Assembly (NCBI GenBank): GCA_037178855.1
Contig: JASJZC010000002.1
Coordinates: 2,976,001-3,040,000 of the forward strand
DNA: 64,000 nt
Direction: 5' to 3'
DNA from: Oscheius sp. JU75
Taxonomy: Eukaryota; Nematoda; Chromadorea; Rhabditida; Rhabditidae
Each line of letters opens with the position of its first letter. The first letter of the stretch is position 1. A model generated the notes under the pieces. It saw only the letters and a program-made list of their open reading frames with translations, was not told the DNA's origin and searched no databases. A program made the position numbers and the translations under genes. Positions 23,169 through 35,660 of this stretch are shown piece after piece.

Positions 23169-26100
23169 TTATAATAAATAGAAAACGGAAATAAATATGA
23201 CTAAAGCTTGATAAAGTATCCGAGAAATAGAAGAAGGAGTTGTGGACTGTTCTTTCTTGGGGACCGGATGACTGGCCTGATGTTCCTGATGTTCCGACTC
23301 AGAATGGATAGGATGTGATTCAGTGGCTGAAGTCACCTTGAGCTGGGGAACTCCAAAGGCCACGTCTGATTTGGAATGTTTCTTGACCGAAAGAGTAAAG
23401 TCGATGGGGTGGATGCCTCGGTTCTTGTCTAGAAAATGTTCTGTTTCTCTGTCCCACTATATCTCTATCTCTCTTTATGTCTTCCTGTCATTCTCTAAAA
23501 AGTACTCACTTCCATGGTACTTGACCTCATCGTCCGGATAGTAGTTCTTGTCACTGAAACGCTTGGACTCCACAGCTGATGGAGCATTGTGTGAGTAGGC
23601 TCCCTGTGTCTGTCCCTTTGCCCAGACCACAAACTGTCTTCCAGGACCGAGAGGATGATCTGTAGGCTCGATCTCTGAAGGATTATTTGTGATTGGAAGG
23701 TGTTGAACGAACCTTGAATGTTTCTTCTGAACATGACGATGGTACGACCGTCAATCTCGGCTCCAGCAGCAGCTACCAGGGACATTTCTCCGTCGTACCT
23801 GAAGAGTCTCGTAAAGACAGACAAGAGACAGAGAATCGGTAGTCTACACAGGTTAAACTCGTATTCAAAAGCTGTTTGAGAGTAATAAGCTCTCCTTGGT
23901 GGGTAGCCTACTCTAATTGTAGTCCCACTGTTAGTCCTCCTGAGGCAGATTTTTGAAGTCTGAAGCTACTTTGTGGCTCTCACGGCTCGTTCAGAGGACA
24001 GCTCCCTGTTCAGTTCCTGTTTTCCAGGCGTCTACTCGCATCTCGTGTCAAGATATGCCATTAGAGTGTCTTTTGATAGCAGCTCTACTTTCCCTGCTTT
24101 ACGGGAGTCTTCTACCAGGACTAATCTTGTTCAATTACACAAGTGTCATGACTGCCTTTCCCAGTAGGTTTGCCCCTGTTCTCTTCATGTCCAACAGTTC
24201 CTGTGGGTAGGCTACTGTCCACGCTTCTTGAACTTTTTTGGAACTGATTCCTTGTTCACTTCTTGTGTCCCATCACAACTATCAGATGAAAGAGCAATAT
24301 AGGGGCATACAGTCATACTGGTAGCCTGCTAATATAAAACAAACTTGGGCCTGCTCTAAATACAGCCGGACATAGTCAGTAAACTTACCAGCTGTCATCC
24401 AGCGGCGTCGACCTGTCTCTCGAATACATGTCAGCAATTCTGAGTCGACCATCCTTAACCGAGGCCAATATCACGTCTACACAATCCATTGCGTGCATTG
24501 GAGCTGTCAGGGCTGATTCTACTGAAAGATTTTATTCTGACAGGTGTTGCAATCCGTCACTCACACATTCCATTGCTCTTGGGCATCACTGGTCGTGCTC
24601 CGTCTTGGCTGACTTTCAGAGGAGGCGGGTCTCGGCGAATGGTGCTGGAGGGGATTTCCTGAAACTCTATTATTGAAAGTCCAGGAAAAAAACTACCTCG
24701 TCCAGATTCTCACTGAGAGAGACAGTGTCCTCGGACATTCGTTTGACTCTTGTACTCACTCCTTCCAAATCCGGGAAGAGCCTACAAGACGGATCCAGTC
24801 CTTCGGGTCTCCATCCTAATGAGATCCAAGAAGTCGTGTCAAAGTCCATGATAATCTCGATGTCACTCTAAACATTGTTTCCTGGCTCTCATACTCTGTC
24901 ATACCCTTATCTGCCGGAAATAGACATAGTCCTTATCATTTAGCTTTTCCTTGTTATAACAGCTCGCATCGAACATTCCATACTTGCTGTATTTGGTCTC
25001 GTTCTTCTGGTCGTACGCGAAACAGCTGTCAGATGGCTGGTTGAACACTGAAACGGGAGTGTCTCTCTATGTCGTGCCCTGCTTCCCTAAGACTTCTCAG
25101 AGCTAACTTGTTAAGTGAAACGACAGGATAACATTAGGCAAGTTGAGATCGGGAAACTTAATCACTCGTCACCTCTACTGCTCCAGTGAAAAAAGTCTAC
25201 TGCTCTCCTCTACTACCGGAAGTGGAATACTAGAAAGCTGGAAGCGTCCACCGTGGGATCCTCATCTTACAAGATGCCTGTTCGCCTACCAATCTTTGAG
25301 GAGAAGGAACCAAAGATCTACTCATCGAGTCGATGCTACCGAGACGACAGCTTGTCTGCTTGTAGAGTTCTGAGGGACACGGAAAGGATTCGAGGAGAAG
25401 GAACCGTCTGACAGCTGTGCTTCTCTACTGCTTGAAATCAACTACTACCAGTCTATTGCTTCTACTGCTCTAACGAGACGACTAACGAGACGACTGCGCT
25501 TCTACCAGTCGTCTAGCCGAGCTCTGAAGTCACGAGATTGGAGACAAAAGGAGTCGAAGAGGTCCATTCAGAGAAGTTGAGTACTGTGAGGGGTTAGTGT
25601 CTGTTCTTCATGACATTTCTTTAAACATCTTGTTCTGACGATCTTCCCGGTAGTCTACCCCGTATCTGTCTCTCTCGGTCTCTATGTCTATCTCTTCACT
25701 CACTTTGTCGACAGTTCTGTCCAAAGAACCCATAGGAACAGTAGCAGGACTTGACCACCAAACTGTTCGGCTCTGCAACGCATTTTCCTCCATTCTCGCA
25801 GTCCTCATCCCTCTCACAATGGGCAATGTACTGACAAATGTCTCCAGTGTACCCATTCTCGCAATGACAGCGACCATTCTCCATACTTCCTCGACCATTA
25901 CACGTTGTCTCATCAGCTTCAGCACTGGACAGAATGTTCACGTCGGCGCAGCTCTTGAACTTGTAGCTCTTTCCCCATTCGAGGGCTTGTCGTTCCAGTG
26001 CGACAATGCATTCCTGGCATGGACGAGTGAAACGAACTCTTTCAAACTGGGTTCTAGATATTTTAGGGGTCCTTAGGAACAGAATAGACTCACGTTTGGT

Positions 26101-27029
26101 CCTCGAGACCGGCGTACTCCAGACCATTCATTGGAGCCAATTGCTCGACTAGCTGACCAGCACTGTCCAATAAAACTAGACGATAGCCGCCCTGAATAGA
26201 GAAGATGTAGTTTTCTGAACTATTCATAGCGCTGTTCTTACTGAATGTATGGTCTATTTGACCACCCGACTACCCATGGATTCATACTGGTCTACATTCA
26301 AGAGCTTGATTAGTGGACAACCTCTACTTTTGATCAGTACTAGATGTACTAACAATGAACCTTATCCTGACCGTTTCTGAACGGCTCTCAAGCATTTTCA
26401 GATCCAAACAAGAGTATCTGGACAGATCCTTGAGCTATAGGATGGTCGAGTAGTCATTACGGTAAGGACTACTCGACCATCCTATAGCTCATGGATTTGT
26501 AACGCTCTTGTCCAATCGTCTACCAAACCGGACATCTATTCTCGATCAGAACCCGATGTTTTAACTATGGACCTATTTTGACTGTCTCTGACGAGACACT
26601 GTAGGCGTTCTGACTACCTCTGAACGTCTATCTCTGGGCGATTGTCTCTAAAGACTTTCCTCTCCAAGTAAGAGTACAGGGACAATCCGTGAGGGACAGA
26701 GATTGAGAACTATGTGAATGAACATGAGAACTATTTGCGTGGAAAAAAACATTTGGCCTCGACCACCAAACACTCACCTGATGTGGATACTGCATTCTCC
26801 ATGTGAAATTGTAAGTGCTGCCTACCAGAAGATTCGAGTACGATGCTGAAATAGCAGTACTTCAATTATCCCGACTGAGAAACTTGCGTGCTCTAGGCTT
26901 GGGAACTCCACAGTGACCAGCTGTTCTAGAATTGTCCAAGAAGTCGAGAGGTGGGAAGCGGGCTTCGGGGAAAGTTAGAGCTACGTGACTGTAGACTACC
27001 GTGACTGGGAGGAGAAGCCAAAAAGACAT
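23169..27029 (-). CDS. Secreted EGF and DOMON domain protein with a His-first N-terminus
   Basis: The start (27027-27029; an in-frame ATG lies four codons upstream) gives MSFWLLLPVTVVYS, then mature HVALTFPEARFPPLDFLD. Further exons carry GSTYNFTWRMQYPHQ (about 26790-26850), GGYRLVLLDSAGQLVEQLAP (about 26100-26200) and a Cys-rich/EGF exon (about 25700-26060) with CNGRGSMENGRCHCENGYTG. The DOMON domain follows: IIMDFDTTSWISLGWRPEGL, MHAMDCVDVILASVKDGRL, YSRDRSTPLDD and GEMSLVAAAGAEIDGRTIV. A last exon ends in a hydrophobic tail, ISRILYQALVIFISVFYLL, suiting a GPI signal or membrane anchor. DOMON domains bind haem or sugars. The N-terminal His after the signal peptide recalls copper-binding LPMO-type proteins; that is inference. 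Large introns lie at about 25060-25690 and 26210-26790. Confidence 0.78.
26431..26491. repeat. Perfect 25-bp inverted repeat in an intron
   Basis: The arm beginning TGAGCTATAGGATGGTCGAG is followed by loop ATTACGGTAAG and its exact complement ending CCATCCTATAGCTCA. It lies within an intron of the EGF/DOMON gene. Its loop shares CGGTAAG-like sequence with the hairpin at 18557-18605. Confidence 0.9.
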
Positions 27030-27876
27030 CTTGTACCTCATTCTGAAAAGATTGGATTTGCCAAGGAGATACGGGAAAGAAAGGCAGTAGTGCTAGCTGA
27101 TTGATAAACAAGAGAGATACCAAGCTGCGCAATAGCAAAGCTGGTTCCAGGGATCAAAACAACTGTTCCTTCTCTCTTTTCCTCCAAGCCATTTTCAGAT
27201 ATACACAGCGGGCAACAGCTGTGACCTCTTTTGCGCCTATTTGCCGCGCCTACGGCTAGTCTCTTTGAGGAGAGGCGACCGGTTCGCGACTCATTTTCAA
27301 CAAAAAGCAAGCGGCGACTAAAAGGACGGTGGAGGTGGTCAGTTAGAAGTGGATATACCTAGTCAAGTAGCATATATTGGGGAAAGAAAAGGATAGGCAG
27401 AGAAACAGAGAGAAGGAGAGACAGAGAGATAGAGAGACACAGAAACAGAGAAACAGAGAGAAGGAGAGACAAAGAGATAGAGAGACACAGAGGCAGAGAG
27501 ACAGAGAGATGGAGAGCCATATAATTTTCAAAGAAAATAATCAGATTGCTTGAACTGTTCACATAAATCTGGAGAAAAAGTAGTTTGGTTGGGGTGTGTC
27601 CACTCCACCTCTAGTCCGAAGATTTTGCCCTAATCGGCGCCACCTCCTCCATGAGGGTTTCTTTAGCAAACCGGCATCGAATCCAGGATCCCCCTAGATC
27701 GTACCACAATAAATCTGTCAAAAATGATTTCAACACGAATTTTGAGGAGGGGAAAGCGTGGATGGACTGAAACAAGGAGAAGGATCGAGATAAGGATCTC
27801 CGTCTTTTTGAAAGAACAAAGCTAGCTGGAAAGATGGCAAAAGAACAGAACGAATGGAACGTTTTATGAAAAAGCA
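27030..27876. other. Intergenic with GA-rich tandem sequence
   Basis: Positions 27385-27515 are a GAGACAGAGAGA/AACAGAGAG low-complexity tract. The rest shows no supported gene; it joins the 5' flank of the DOMON gene to the 3' flank of the homeobox gene. Confidence 0.5.
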
Positions 27877-28215
27877 CTATAAGGATGACGTTTGTCCGAG
27901 CTTCATGTCCCTCCTCCACCGGATACGACGGTTCTGGAACCAGACTTTCACCTGAAATAAGAACAGACGACTCTCACTCTGTCACTATCACTGTCACTCT
28001 CTGTCAATTGATACAAACCTGCAGTTCAGTGATTCTCAGCATCTGGGCCAGACTCGTCCTCTGCACCTGTGTAATGTACTGTTGACTGGAAAAGTTGGCT
28101 TCCAAAACGGACAACTGCCACGCATTGAAAGAGATCCTATTTTTCTTCTTCACTAAATCCTGAGGAAGCACAAAACAAAAAGGAAATTACCGCCCGGAGT
28201 AGAATTACCAGCCAT
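27877..28215 (-). CDS. Minimal homeodomain protein (77 residues)
   Basis: Three exons (28191-28215, 28019-28152, 27877-27951) join in frame across 38- and 67-bp introns. After MAGNSTPG the protein is almost only a homeodomain. Counting from F8 of RISFNAW, the invariant L16, F20, W48, F49, Q50, N51 and R53 are all present, the last ones in VKVWFQNRRIRWRR. Gln50 suggests Antp/NK-class DNA specificity. The intron between positions 44 and 45 is the classic homeobox intron site. After the domain only a short tail ending QTSSL remains. It should bind DNA in the nucleus. With no visible effector region it may act as a competitor or with a partner. An unseen upstream exon cannot be excluded. Confidence 0.85.
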
Positions 28216-29012
28216 TTGTCAGCCACGAAGAAGAAGAAGAGAAGGAACGATTATTGAATGTCATTGAACGGGTCGGGCTGCGTGAATGAAACAGCCAATT
28301 TTCGGGCTGTTTAGCCATTTTTTCAGGCAATTCAAAGGCTTTCCGGGAGGGCAAATGACTAATTGCAGCTGGAGGAACAGGAAAAGAAGCTGGTGGATAC
28401 AGAGATACACGGAGAAATACTGAGACTGACTCTTTTTCGACGTCTTCTGCTTAATCGCCCTTTCTTATAACTGCCGGATGGTCAAAAGAGTATCCCACGA
28501 TGAGCTAGTGATCTTACACGTCCGCTCTGAATTTACTAGTGCTATAATTTGCCAATTGTTAACTTGTCAATTAGCCAGAATCTCTTATAAGGGAGTATTC
28601 GAATTTCTCACTCACGGCAAAGAGCTGCCGCCCAGCCAGTCACAATTGCCGCGGTTCTTCATATCATTCCAACCTCTTTCCTCCAACTTTTCTGTTTTTC
28701 CCAATTGTGCCTCGTTTTCCTAATCTGTTCAACTGAGATAAGCTTTTTCTCTTCCTGGACTCTTCTGGACTCTTCTAATCTTCGAAACAGCCTATGATTC
28801 ACTCCTTCCGTTCTATAGACAAGTTGGCTATCCGAATGGTTGTGCCGTCCGTTTGCCTTACCTGGTCGCCTTTTTTTTCTGCCAAAATCTATTATTTTCT
28901 TCAACGACAAACGATTTAAATTCTAGTACATGCGTAACAAAACACGACAGACAGTTTCTATTCTGCGTGTTCTTGAGTCTTGTGATGAGATTTCTCTTTC
29001 AGATTTCTCAAA
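28216..29012. other. Shared upstream region between divergent genes
   Basis: This 800-bp spacer separates the homeodomain gene (minus) and the helicase gene (plus) and probably holds both promoters. A TTTCTTATAACTG run near 28461 and CTCTTATAAGGG near 28582 are AT-rich candidates only. No gene is supported. Confidence 0.4.
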
Positions 29013-32000
29013 ATGCCGACTTCTTCTAACGAAGAAGTTCCACTTTCTCGAGCCGAAACCCTAACAGAGAAGAAAATCACAGACCTCTGCTCGATCAAAA
29101 TTCTCTCGACAAAGAATCTTCCCCAGTCATCCTTTTCAAGATCGATTGAATCATGGTAGGCAAAACAGTTAGCTATACTGTTCCTTTCCAGGGAGACGTC
29201 ACTGACCGACAGTTTTGAGTGTCTGACAGTGGAGGAGTCCCAGACGCCCCGGGCGCCTTTGGAAGGAATAGTCGTCGGTAAGCCGAGTCCCAAGGAAAGA
29301 ATCGTTCAGGTAATTTTCTGTATTTGTAACTCATTTGTTGCCGAGGCTTCCTGTTTTCTTCTATAAAGGTGCATTTCCTAGATTCTGACCAAGGGTTCGA
29401 AGCACAGGTGGATGGTATTGGATAGCCGGTCAATAAATTCGCTCAAAGGAGATTGGCTTCCGGAGATCCAACAGTACATCTTGGTAATGTGAAATCTGTT
29501 CAATTGTTTTAGAGTTTCAGATATCCCGATTTATAACAATTGGCGGAAGGTCTCTAATCGAAGAGTATTGCAACAATCAGAGCAAGACGAGCCTCAAGGG
29601 CGAGGAGGAAATGTTTGCTGTTGCCGAGGTCTCTACAGTTGAAAAGAATATAATAACGGTGGTTGGGATACGGCATCCTCTTCCCACACCGATATATTGT
29701 GATCTGGAGAAGAATAGTGTCAAGGCCGGAGACCTAATGATAGGCATTGTCAATCCATTACTTCCGAGATTTTATCCAGTTCTTCTCGATGGGATCTTGG
29801 CCTACGTCACGGTGAGTTCAGAGTGTATCTAAACTCTTCCTCACTGTCACCGTCGATCTGCAAAAGACCTTTTCACAGGACAACGACCCCGTCGAGATCG
29901 TCAAATCATCCGAGACGAAGACCAAGAGCCGGAAGAAGAAGAAACTTTTCGAAGACTCTAAGAGCAGCTATTGGGTCTCCAGTCTCGGAAATCTCAGTGA
30001 CCACGGAAGAGAGATGGTTCAGACAAACTGTCGGAAACTATCGAATTTGTCTTTGAAAGAGGCAAAAAATGAAGTAGCCATAGAAACGGCAATTGTAGGC
30101 AACCCTCTACATTCGAGACCCCTACATAGCCATCGCCCGACTGGAAAAAGCGGAAGAGCTAAAGTCCGTCAAGCGACACACTCTCAGGGTCCCTGGGAAG
30201 ACTTTCATTGATTTCAAGCACGCAAATGGGTGCGTAGTCTTGCAGGTGGAACTGGACGAATCGGAAACTTGGAATGTGGTCCAGTAGGTTGCTCGATTAG
30301 CAGTTTACAGTACTTTCTAGGAAGAAGAGCCAGGAAACCTGGCGAGTTGGACTGGAGGTCGCTGTCAAGCACAAAGAGCTGGCCACTTTTGTCGAAGGCC
30401 AGAAGAAGATATACAAAGAGGAAGTAGGCATGATCATAGACAAGATCAAGTTCCATGACAAAGGCTCGACTGTCTGGTTCCGTCCTCACCATCGCTCCAG
30501 AGAATTATTTATGATTATGCGGAATTCGAAGGAGATGTTTAATGGATTCTTCACAGTGGGCCCAGATGGGGATCAGAACGAGACTGTGGCCGAGTGAGCT
30601 TAATTATTGGATTGACAATAAGTTGTTCCAGCGTTCTGACTCAAAAGTTTGAGAGCTTCTTCAAAAAAACTGAGCTGTTCAATTGTTGGAGAGGAATCGT
30701 GTCTTCCGCTATACAGAATTTCGTGGTTCCCGATCCAAGCAAGCCATTTATGGTCAAAGGTGAGCCGTAGGCTCTATCTCTGTCTCTGCCTCTGTTGGTG
30801 TGTCGTTTGTGAGTGCAGCTTTCTAGGAAAGACGACCTGACCTAGGTAGATCCTACCTTTACAATTTGCAAGAGGCGTCTGCGACGCAAGTTAACTCTAA
30901 TATGGGATAACACGCGACAATACTTGTGGACTTTCCTGTCAAGTATTATCCTAGATTAGAGTTGACAAAACAAGTCAGGACAGTCTAGTTACAAAATTAG
31001 CACTGACAGTGAGTCGCGTAAGCGACTTATCTATTGGCGGCCCAGGCGGCGAAGCCGACTGGCACACTAATATAGAGGAGTTGCTCAATGAGATTTCAAC
31101 AGAGTCGACTCAGATACTGACCCAAATAGACAAGCATCCAGTGGGCTCTCTCCAAACGACAGTCTGTTGGCTGCAACGAGCTAGACCAGAATAGCTTAAT
31201 GAGTAGAAGGGAAGAGTCAAGAAGATATTACCAGAAGAAGAGACCCGACACCCGGGTAGACAACTAAGAGCACAACAAAAAAGAACAGTTTGTCTCCCAA
31301 CCTCTTTATTCTAAGAGTTGTACTCGATGGGGAGGTTCTTGCGACGAACCATGCCATCTCCCTGGAACCATTCGCGGCGGAACTGCTTGGCAGCACCGTC
31401 CGGAGTATTGGTCCACTCGATGGTGATGCGGTCGTTGTTGGTGTCTTCCTGGCCGAAGGCGAAGGCATTGCAGCTGACAGCCATCAGGGTAGCCTCCTTA
31501 GGATCCAGACAGCCGCAGGGAGGGTCGACGCCGAGACGCTTCATGTTGGTCGTCTTGATGGCCCATCCAATGCGACGAGCAGAGGAGTTGATAATCTTGA
31601 TGTGGTAGGTGTGCTTGTCGTCGTAGGGCGCGTTGAAGACGATCTTCGAGGCGGGCTGGGTAGCGATGTCTCCGGGAGGAACCGTGGCCATGGCGATCCG
31701 ATCGATGCTATGGTTCCCTTGCTCTAGTCACAGTCTTTTATACTCTTCGTAAGAGAGTTACAGTTTCTTTCTCTAACTTTTGCTAACTTTTGGTTTGTTT
31801 TGTTTCGAATTGAAGCGAGGCAATGACTGCTATTTTGGAGAAAGAAGAGAAACTTTGAAGTTTGTTTCTCAATTACCCTCAACTCTGGAACAGCTTTTTG
31901 ATTCTAATTCAAACTGGGTGGACTACCGATTCTTGTTGGTCTCTCTCAATCTCTCTTTGCCACGAGTTTTCAAATTTTCATATTTCCTGTCTATCTTTCC

Positions 32001-33848
32001 GTCTCCATCTCAGTGTCTTCCAGGAGTTCCACTAGATCCCTACCAGACGCGTGCCCTTCGTACTGCCATGATTCGACCTGGAATCACACCAATCGAAGCG
32101 CCACCGGGATCCGGGAAAACTCACTTGATTGCTGCTATCGTAGCCGCGAAGTAAGCTTACTATTCTATCTAAACCCTCTTTTAGACATGAGGAAGGATCC
32201 CCTGGCACGATCTGTATCTCTGCCACTACGAACAACGCCATCACAAACGCTGTCGAGAAGATCTATGACTGTTTCAATCACATCCGATTGACTCGGGAGT
32301 ATTCCAGTCGAAAGGACGGCAATTTAAGCGAGGTATAGACTGGTGAGCTAATGCTAACTGCAATTTAGAAGTCCAAGAGGATCTCTTTGCTCCACATGGC
32401 CATCAACGCCGATAAATACCTTGACCTGAGCAAGCACAGGGCTCTGGGCAATACCATCGAGAGATGGACCAAGACGAACAAGGAGATCGACGCGGTATGA
32501 TCTTTACCTTACCGTCAAAGTTAGGTCACTTTGTAGTGTAATCGTGTCCAAATCGGGATTGGACATGTCCACAAGAAGCGCCGATTGGCTACCAGGCTTC
32601 GGCGCGAGTTTCATCTTGCATATCAGCCATTCGTAAGTTCTCTATCTATAGATACTACGGAAAGACAGGTAACCGGTACTACTTGTGAAATGTTAGCTCG
32701 ACGGAATAACGTAAAAGGGAAGAAAGTCAGAACCGAGAAGGAGAAGGCTCAGGAGATCACTCATCTCATTCTGGACGAGGCTTCTCAACTCTCACCTCAC
32801 ATGGCTCTGGCTGTCTACTGCTGTCTTCCGAATCTGATCCAGATCAGTCTCACTGGTAAGTGGACAGAGAGACAGACAGTCGTGATCTCTTTCAGGAGAT
32901 TCAAAGCAACTTGGCCCCTTCACCCAACTCGAAGAAGGAACTTTTGCCCACAAATTGGTGTCATGTGGCGAACTGGCTCGTATCGGAAAAACGGTGGAAC
33001 CCATTCGTCTTCAAATCGTCTACCGATCCCACCCCCGGATAGTCGATCTACTTCTCCAGCCGATTTATGGCAATGAACTGAAGTCTGGGCTAGAGCCAAA
33101 GGCACGAAACTTAGTGAAGGAAAAAGAACTACCGTGTGCTCTGGTAAGACCATTGGGTTTGGACTTACTGACAAGGTTTCCAGGACCAGTCTCCCGTACT
33201 CTTTGTGAACATTGAAAATGCATCGTGTGACAATCGTGAGGTGAATAAAAAGGAACTGAACGTCGTCTTAGATTTCATCGAAACACTGAAGGTATAGAGA
33301 GACACAGTGACACAGAGACAGAGATGGGAAAACATTTTCAGAAGAAGGGTATTACGGGTGGAGACGTGGTCGTGGTCTGTAACCATCTGGCCCAAAGAGA
33401 AGCTCTTCTCTCCGCTCTGACGGGTAAAGGAGAGATGGGTCAATTGAATACAACCGTCGAGGTCCACACTGTTGATTCTTACCAGGTACACCCATACTCT
33501 CTCAGTCAAACCAAAGTTCCCAGGGCAAAGAAGCCAAAGTCGTCCTTTTCCTGACCACGAAGACATGCTCCAAGCCGAATATGGTCAAGAGTGTCTTCCA
33601 GTTCGTAGCCAATCCGAATCGTGGCTGTGTTGGTGTGAGTCGAGGACAACACGCCTGTTATCTGTTTGGAGAGTGGATGAATCTGGTCCAGACTCAATTT
33701 TGGGCACAATTTGCTACAGGAATCGTGCAAGCCCGTGCTTTGGTGAGAGTTTTTGGAGTCTGGAACAGAATTTGTTTAGGTCGACGCCCAGTGGAATCAG
33801 GCAACCGAGGACGACTATCAAACCCTCCTTGATAATTCAGCCTTGTAG
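29013..33848 (+). CDS. UPF1-like superfamily 1 RNA/DNA helicase
   Basis: Starts [17 protein letters not shown] at 29013. About a dozen exons follow. The N-terminal half (to about 30759) has no family name I can give. The helicase core begins [16 protein letters not shown] at 32024 (Q motif-like). It carries Walker [12 protein letters not shown] (about 32095-32127), motif [12 protein letters not shown] (about 32765), motif [12 protein letters not shown] across an exon junction (about 32896), motif [13 protein letters not shown] (about 33020), motif [19 protein letters not shown] (about 33465-33555) and motif [18 protein letters not shown] (about 33635). DEAS with YRSHP places it in the UPF1/DNA2/SMUBP group, which includes small-RNA pathway helicases in nematodes. 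The 1264-bp intron 30760-32023 contains an antisense MSP gene. Confidence 0.88.
30855..30990. repeat. Foldback repeat, related to 46035-46140
   Basis: The arms GTTAACTCTAAT...GGATAA...CAATACTTG and CAAGTATTATCC...ATTAGAGTTGAC pair across a short spacer. The left part, beginning AGGCGTCTGCGACGCAAGT, recurs upstream of agrin. It lies in the helicase intron that also holds MSP. Confidence 0.7.
31311..31691 (-). CDS. msp: Major sperm protein, second copy
   Basis: An intronless 126-residue MSP, apparently differing from the copy at 20.3 kb at a single residue: SCNAFAFG here against SCDAFAFG. Most of the differing bases are silent. The upstream flank (TATA box at 31735-31742, then the GCAATGACTGCTATTTTGG block) and the 3' flank are shared with the first copy, so a segment of at least 600 bp was duplicated. 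It lies antisense in a large intron of the helicase gene. The strong conservation suggests both copies are used. Confidence 0.97.
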   Translation of the reverse strand: MATVPPGDIATQPASKIVFNAPYDDKHTYHIKIINSSARRIGWAIKTTNMKRLGVDPPCGCLDPKEATLMAVSCNAFAFGQEDTNNDRITIEWTNTPDGAAKQFRREWFQGDGMVRRKNLPIEYNS

Positions 33849-35256
33849 ATATGTGATGCTTTATTTCAATTTCCCACGTTCGAAACCCCGGTCCTTTGAG
33901 ACCCCGTTTTTTGAGGAAGTAAAGTCATATACCATCTGGCCAATCTCCGAAAGAGAATCTCACCTTTGATTTTGTCCCGTAGAACACCCAAGATCGGGTC
34001 ACTGATCTAGTCGTTCTAAAGAACGAGGCGCAAAGAGCGATACTCTTCGGACTAAGGAAGGCAAGCATGGTACAGTAGCATGGTAAAGCTGTTGGACACT
34101 GGAAACGTTCCAAAGCCATGTCTGTTGACGTGTCTACCATCCAAGGACTCACAATACGCGTCTTTGACGGCTTCGTCGCTCTTCAGAAAACCGAAAAATG
34201 TCGGCGGGAATCGAACTCGAATCGTTCAGATTTGTAGCCAAGCGCGCTTTAGTCTATGTCCAATGAAGAGGGAGACTAATTCAAATCTTTAAAGGAGTGA
34301 GTGCGAAAGGTCTCGCAATGATGTTACAGTAACGCAAGCTCGAGCAGGTTTTTCTGCAATTTTAGCGTACTTGCGGTTACTTTTTCATTGTTTTGACAAC
34401 GCCATTGAATTCAGGACGCAAAACAACCTAGTTGCCAACAAATTTGGAGAAAAAAAACTTAGAAAAATGCCTCGAACCCGGAAACACAAAAAATTTGTCC
34501 AGCCAACCTATTAAGGCAGATTTCCACGTTTTTCTCCCAGTTTTTTTCTCAAATTTGTTGGCAAGTAGGTTTTAATGGAGTCAGAGTTCGATTACACGAT
34601 CAGGAAATTTAAAAAAAAAACTGGCGTGAAAACGGCCAAAAACGCGAATACTTCGCGCGCAAACGCTGAGTTTTGTACATTCAAATTGGCGTGAAATCCA
34701 GATGTACTATAACCATTGGGCTATGTAAGGCGCGCGGTTGCGCAGCCGTGGTCGTGCTGTATACAGATGTCTGTATTCAGGTACGTTGTTTTGTGAATTG
34801 CATGGTACAGATGTAGAAGCTCTGTAAGCTATCCTCTGCCTCGTGTTCTCATAGTTCTGGCCTCGTGCACAGTTTTGTTTGAGAGCGTGTTTGGCAGGAA
34901 GAGCTGTGTTAGTACTCTGTTCCTGTCCCCTGTCCACGTCCCTGAAGTAGCGAAACTCTCTTAGGTACAATTTATACAGAACGTCTGATAAACACAGAAA
35001 TGGCGGTACTTGGTACCAACGGCATGAGCAAAAAGTACACATAAAAGTACCAATGTAATTAATTATTTCTGTCCTCCTTTTAGCAGATCCACCATGACGC
35101 AAAATACACAATTCTTGTCATATTGTTCACATTTGGTCAGATGTTTCAAGCTTTCCTCTTCCCGCTTTTTTGTCAAAGACTCCTCTGTGGACAGATGGAG
35201 GAAGCGGGCGCCCAACACATCGGCCGACGTGAGGATGTGCGGACTGAAAAAGTGAT
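33849..35256. other. Gene-poor, inverted-arm repeat
   Basis: Around 34420-34465 (AACCTAGTTGCCAACAAATT...) and 34530-34575 (...AATTTGTTGGCAAGTAGGTT) are complementary arms of a MITE-like foldback. Sequence at 34340-34450 resembles the interior of the MITE at 3277-3602. A tRNA-like piece with GGGAATCGAACTCG occurs near 34205-34220. No protein gene is supported. Confidence 0.5.
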
Positions 35257-35660
35257 TTATTGATACTGATCCTTTGACCCCAACTCGGCCGTTTCCTCAA
35301 TTTTTTTGACTCTGGGAATGGATTTGGCTCCTTTGGGAGCTGCCGCTCGGACTAATTCTTTCGATCTTTTGGTTTTGGAGAGACAGGGACATAAATCGAG
35401 AGTTTCCACGAACCATTTCCATTTTATTCCAACGTTTTTTTTCGCGGTTCTTTTTGCCGAACAGGCGTGCGTCACAACTCGCCCCGTCAACACAGTCAAC
35501 CCGGTAAACCCGACCCTGGTTCCCCTTGGTCACTGATCGTCTTCGAATCACAAGATTATGGCCTTAATTAGGATTCTCTATCCAGTCTCACCCGTACCAT
35601 CTTAAAACAAACCTGTTCGAAGTTGGATTCTTCGGACTCAGAGTGTCTCGGTTGAGAAGA
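35257..35660 (-). CDS. Possible 3' exons of an uncharacterised basic protein
   Basis: On the minus strand an exon-like stretch around 35600-35655 (SSQPRHSESEESNFEQ then GTTTGT) could splice to GNQGRVYRVDC and CDARLFGKKNREKKRWNKM (about 35410-35520). Open frames downstream end near 35257-35300, one overlapped by an AATAAA signal. Codon pattern and charge look protein-like, but the frames are short and the exon choice is uncertain. I do not recognise a family. Confidence 0.3.

Noticed and set aside
34180-34265. Possible tRNA gene (minus) with a GTTCGATTCC box
   Set aside because: The acceptor arms do not pair and the D-arm is poor, so it is at most a tRNA-like repeat.
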